From: DATFLK01 sp035267815
GTDB lineage: Bacteria > Pseudomonadota > Zetaproteobacteria > Mariprofundales > Mariprofundaceae
DNA length: 6,070 bases
Reading direction: 5' to 3'
Assembly (NCBI GenBank): GCA_035267815.1
Contig: DATFLK010000051.1
Location: 1-6,070 of the forward strand
Shown here: positions 5,567 through 6,070 of the stretch, piece after piece
Position numbering within the stretch: position 1 is the stretch's first letter
Layout: each line of letters begins with the position of its first letter
The notes under the pieces: generated by a model
Databases searched by the model: none
Told to the model about the DNA's origin: nothing
What the model saw: the letters and a program-made list of their open reading frames with translations, nothing else
Made by a program: the position numbers and the translations under genes

Positions 5567-6070
5567 TTATCTCTTGGTACCGGATTTCGAGAGCTGGCTG
5601 TATGCGCGTGCTGCCGTGTGCTTCTCCGCTGCCGTGTGCGAATCCTCGTGCTGCTTCTTGATCTGTCCCTCGGGCTCTTTCTCGTGTGCCATGACATGCC
5701 GGAGCAGTTGCTGGTAGCGCATGCCGTTATCGAGGCGTACCCGTATCTCAGGGAGCTGGAACGGCTTGCTGATAAAATCGTACGCCCCCTCTTGCAGGGC
5801 ATTCAGCGCATCCTCAATGCCGGAATAGCCGGTCATCAGAAAGACCAGGGTGCGGGCCGGATCACCCCCGGTCTTCTGCAGAATCTCCCGGCCGTCGGCA
5901 CCGGGCAGAACGATGTCGCTGAGGACAACATCAAATGGCTGCTGTTTCAGGGCTGCAAGGGCCGTGTCACCACGCGTATGCCATGTTACCTCATAGTCGC
6001 CGGATTCAAGGTACTCCTTGAGCAGTGCGGCCAGGGCATGGTCGTCTTCCACCAGCAGCAGTCGCGACCT
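5567..6070 (-). CDS. Receiver-domain response regulator, N-terminus cut by the window
   Basis: The frame stays open to the right edge with visible codons reading RSRLLLVEDD, so only a few N-terminal residues are missing. The GTG at 6052 is the valine of LLLVEDD, not the start. Receiver residues are intact: the ED pair in VEDD, phosphoacceptor D in VVLSDIVLPG (codon 5917-5915), T in FLMTGYS and K in ISKPF. The sequence MTGYSGIEDALNALQEGAYD resembles receivers of NtrC-type regulators, but no AAA+ or DNA-binding domain follows. Instead there is a helix (RVRLDNGMRYQQLLRHVMAH) and a charged tail of about 40 residues rich in K, E, H and Q. It thus acts through protein contacts, perhaps within a phosphorelay with the HD-GYP regulator encoded 3 bases downstream. 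Partners beyond the right edge are not visible. Confidence 0.92.
   Translation of the reverse strand, partial: RSRLLLVEDDHALAALLKEYLESGDYEVTWHTRGDTALAALKQQPFDVVLSDIVLPGADGREILQKTGGDPARTLVFLMTGYSGIEDALNALQEGAYDFISKPFQLPEIRVRLDNGMRYQQLLRHVMAHEKEPEGQIKKQHEDSHTAAEKHTAARAYSQLSKSGTKR

Overview
The window reads as a GC-moderate-to-high, densely coded proteobacterial chromosome segment with no IS, integrase, tRNA, rRNA or CRISPR. A sigma-54 type promoter, a probable FliX-like flagellar protein, several two-component receivers and a C-rich anti-Shine-Dalgarno RNA hairpin point to Alphaproteobacteria or a nearby deep-branching class such as Magnetococcia or Zetaproteobacteria. This placement is an inference from gene style, not an identification.

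Layout: (1) The left edge carries the 3' part of a class I SAM-dependent methyltransferase (+), whose stop codon interlocks tail-to-tail with pterin-4a-carbinolamine dehydratase (-). (2) A 353-base non-coding stretch (925-1277) holds a candidate dehydratase promoter (-), a dyad of the heptamer ATGAAGG, a strong orphan hairpin-plus-terminator that looks like an unannotated small RNA (+), and a well-spaced sigma-54 promoter (+). (3) A three-gene operon (+, 1278-3264), joined by two ATGA stop/start overlaps, encodes a FliX-like protein, a 135-residue stand-alone helical protein, and a GGDEF diguanylate cyclase whose N-terminus is a paralog of that 135-residue protein. (4) Convergent to it on the minus strand, read from the right edge, are a receiver-domain response regulator (start outside the window), a REC-GAF-HD-GYP response regulator, and a PilZ protein with widely separated binding motifs.

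Together regions 3 and 4 form a cyclic-di-GMP locus with a writer (GGDEF, active site and I-site intact), an eraser (HD-GYP, metal ligands intact, under a phosphorylatable receiver) and a reader (PilZ). The sigma-54 promoter and FliX-like first gene suggest a link to flagellar assembly or the motile/sessile switch. The least ordinary items are the small RNA with a CCTCCTCCC loop and the duplicated domain that occurs once free and once fused to GGDEF.
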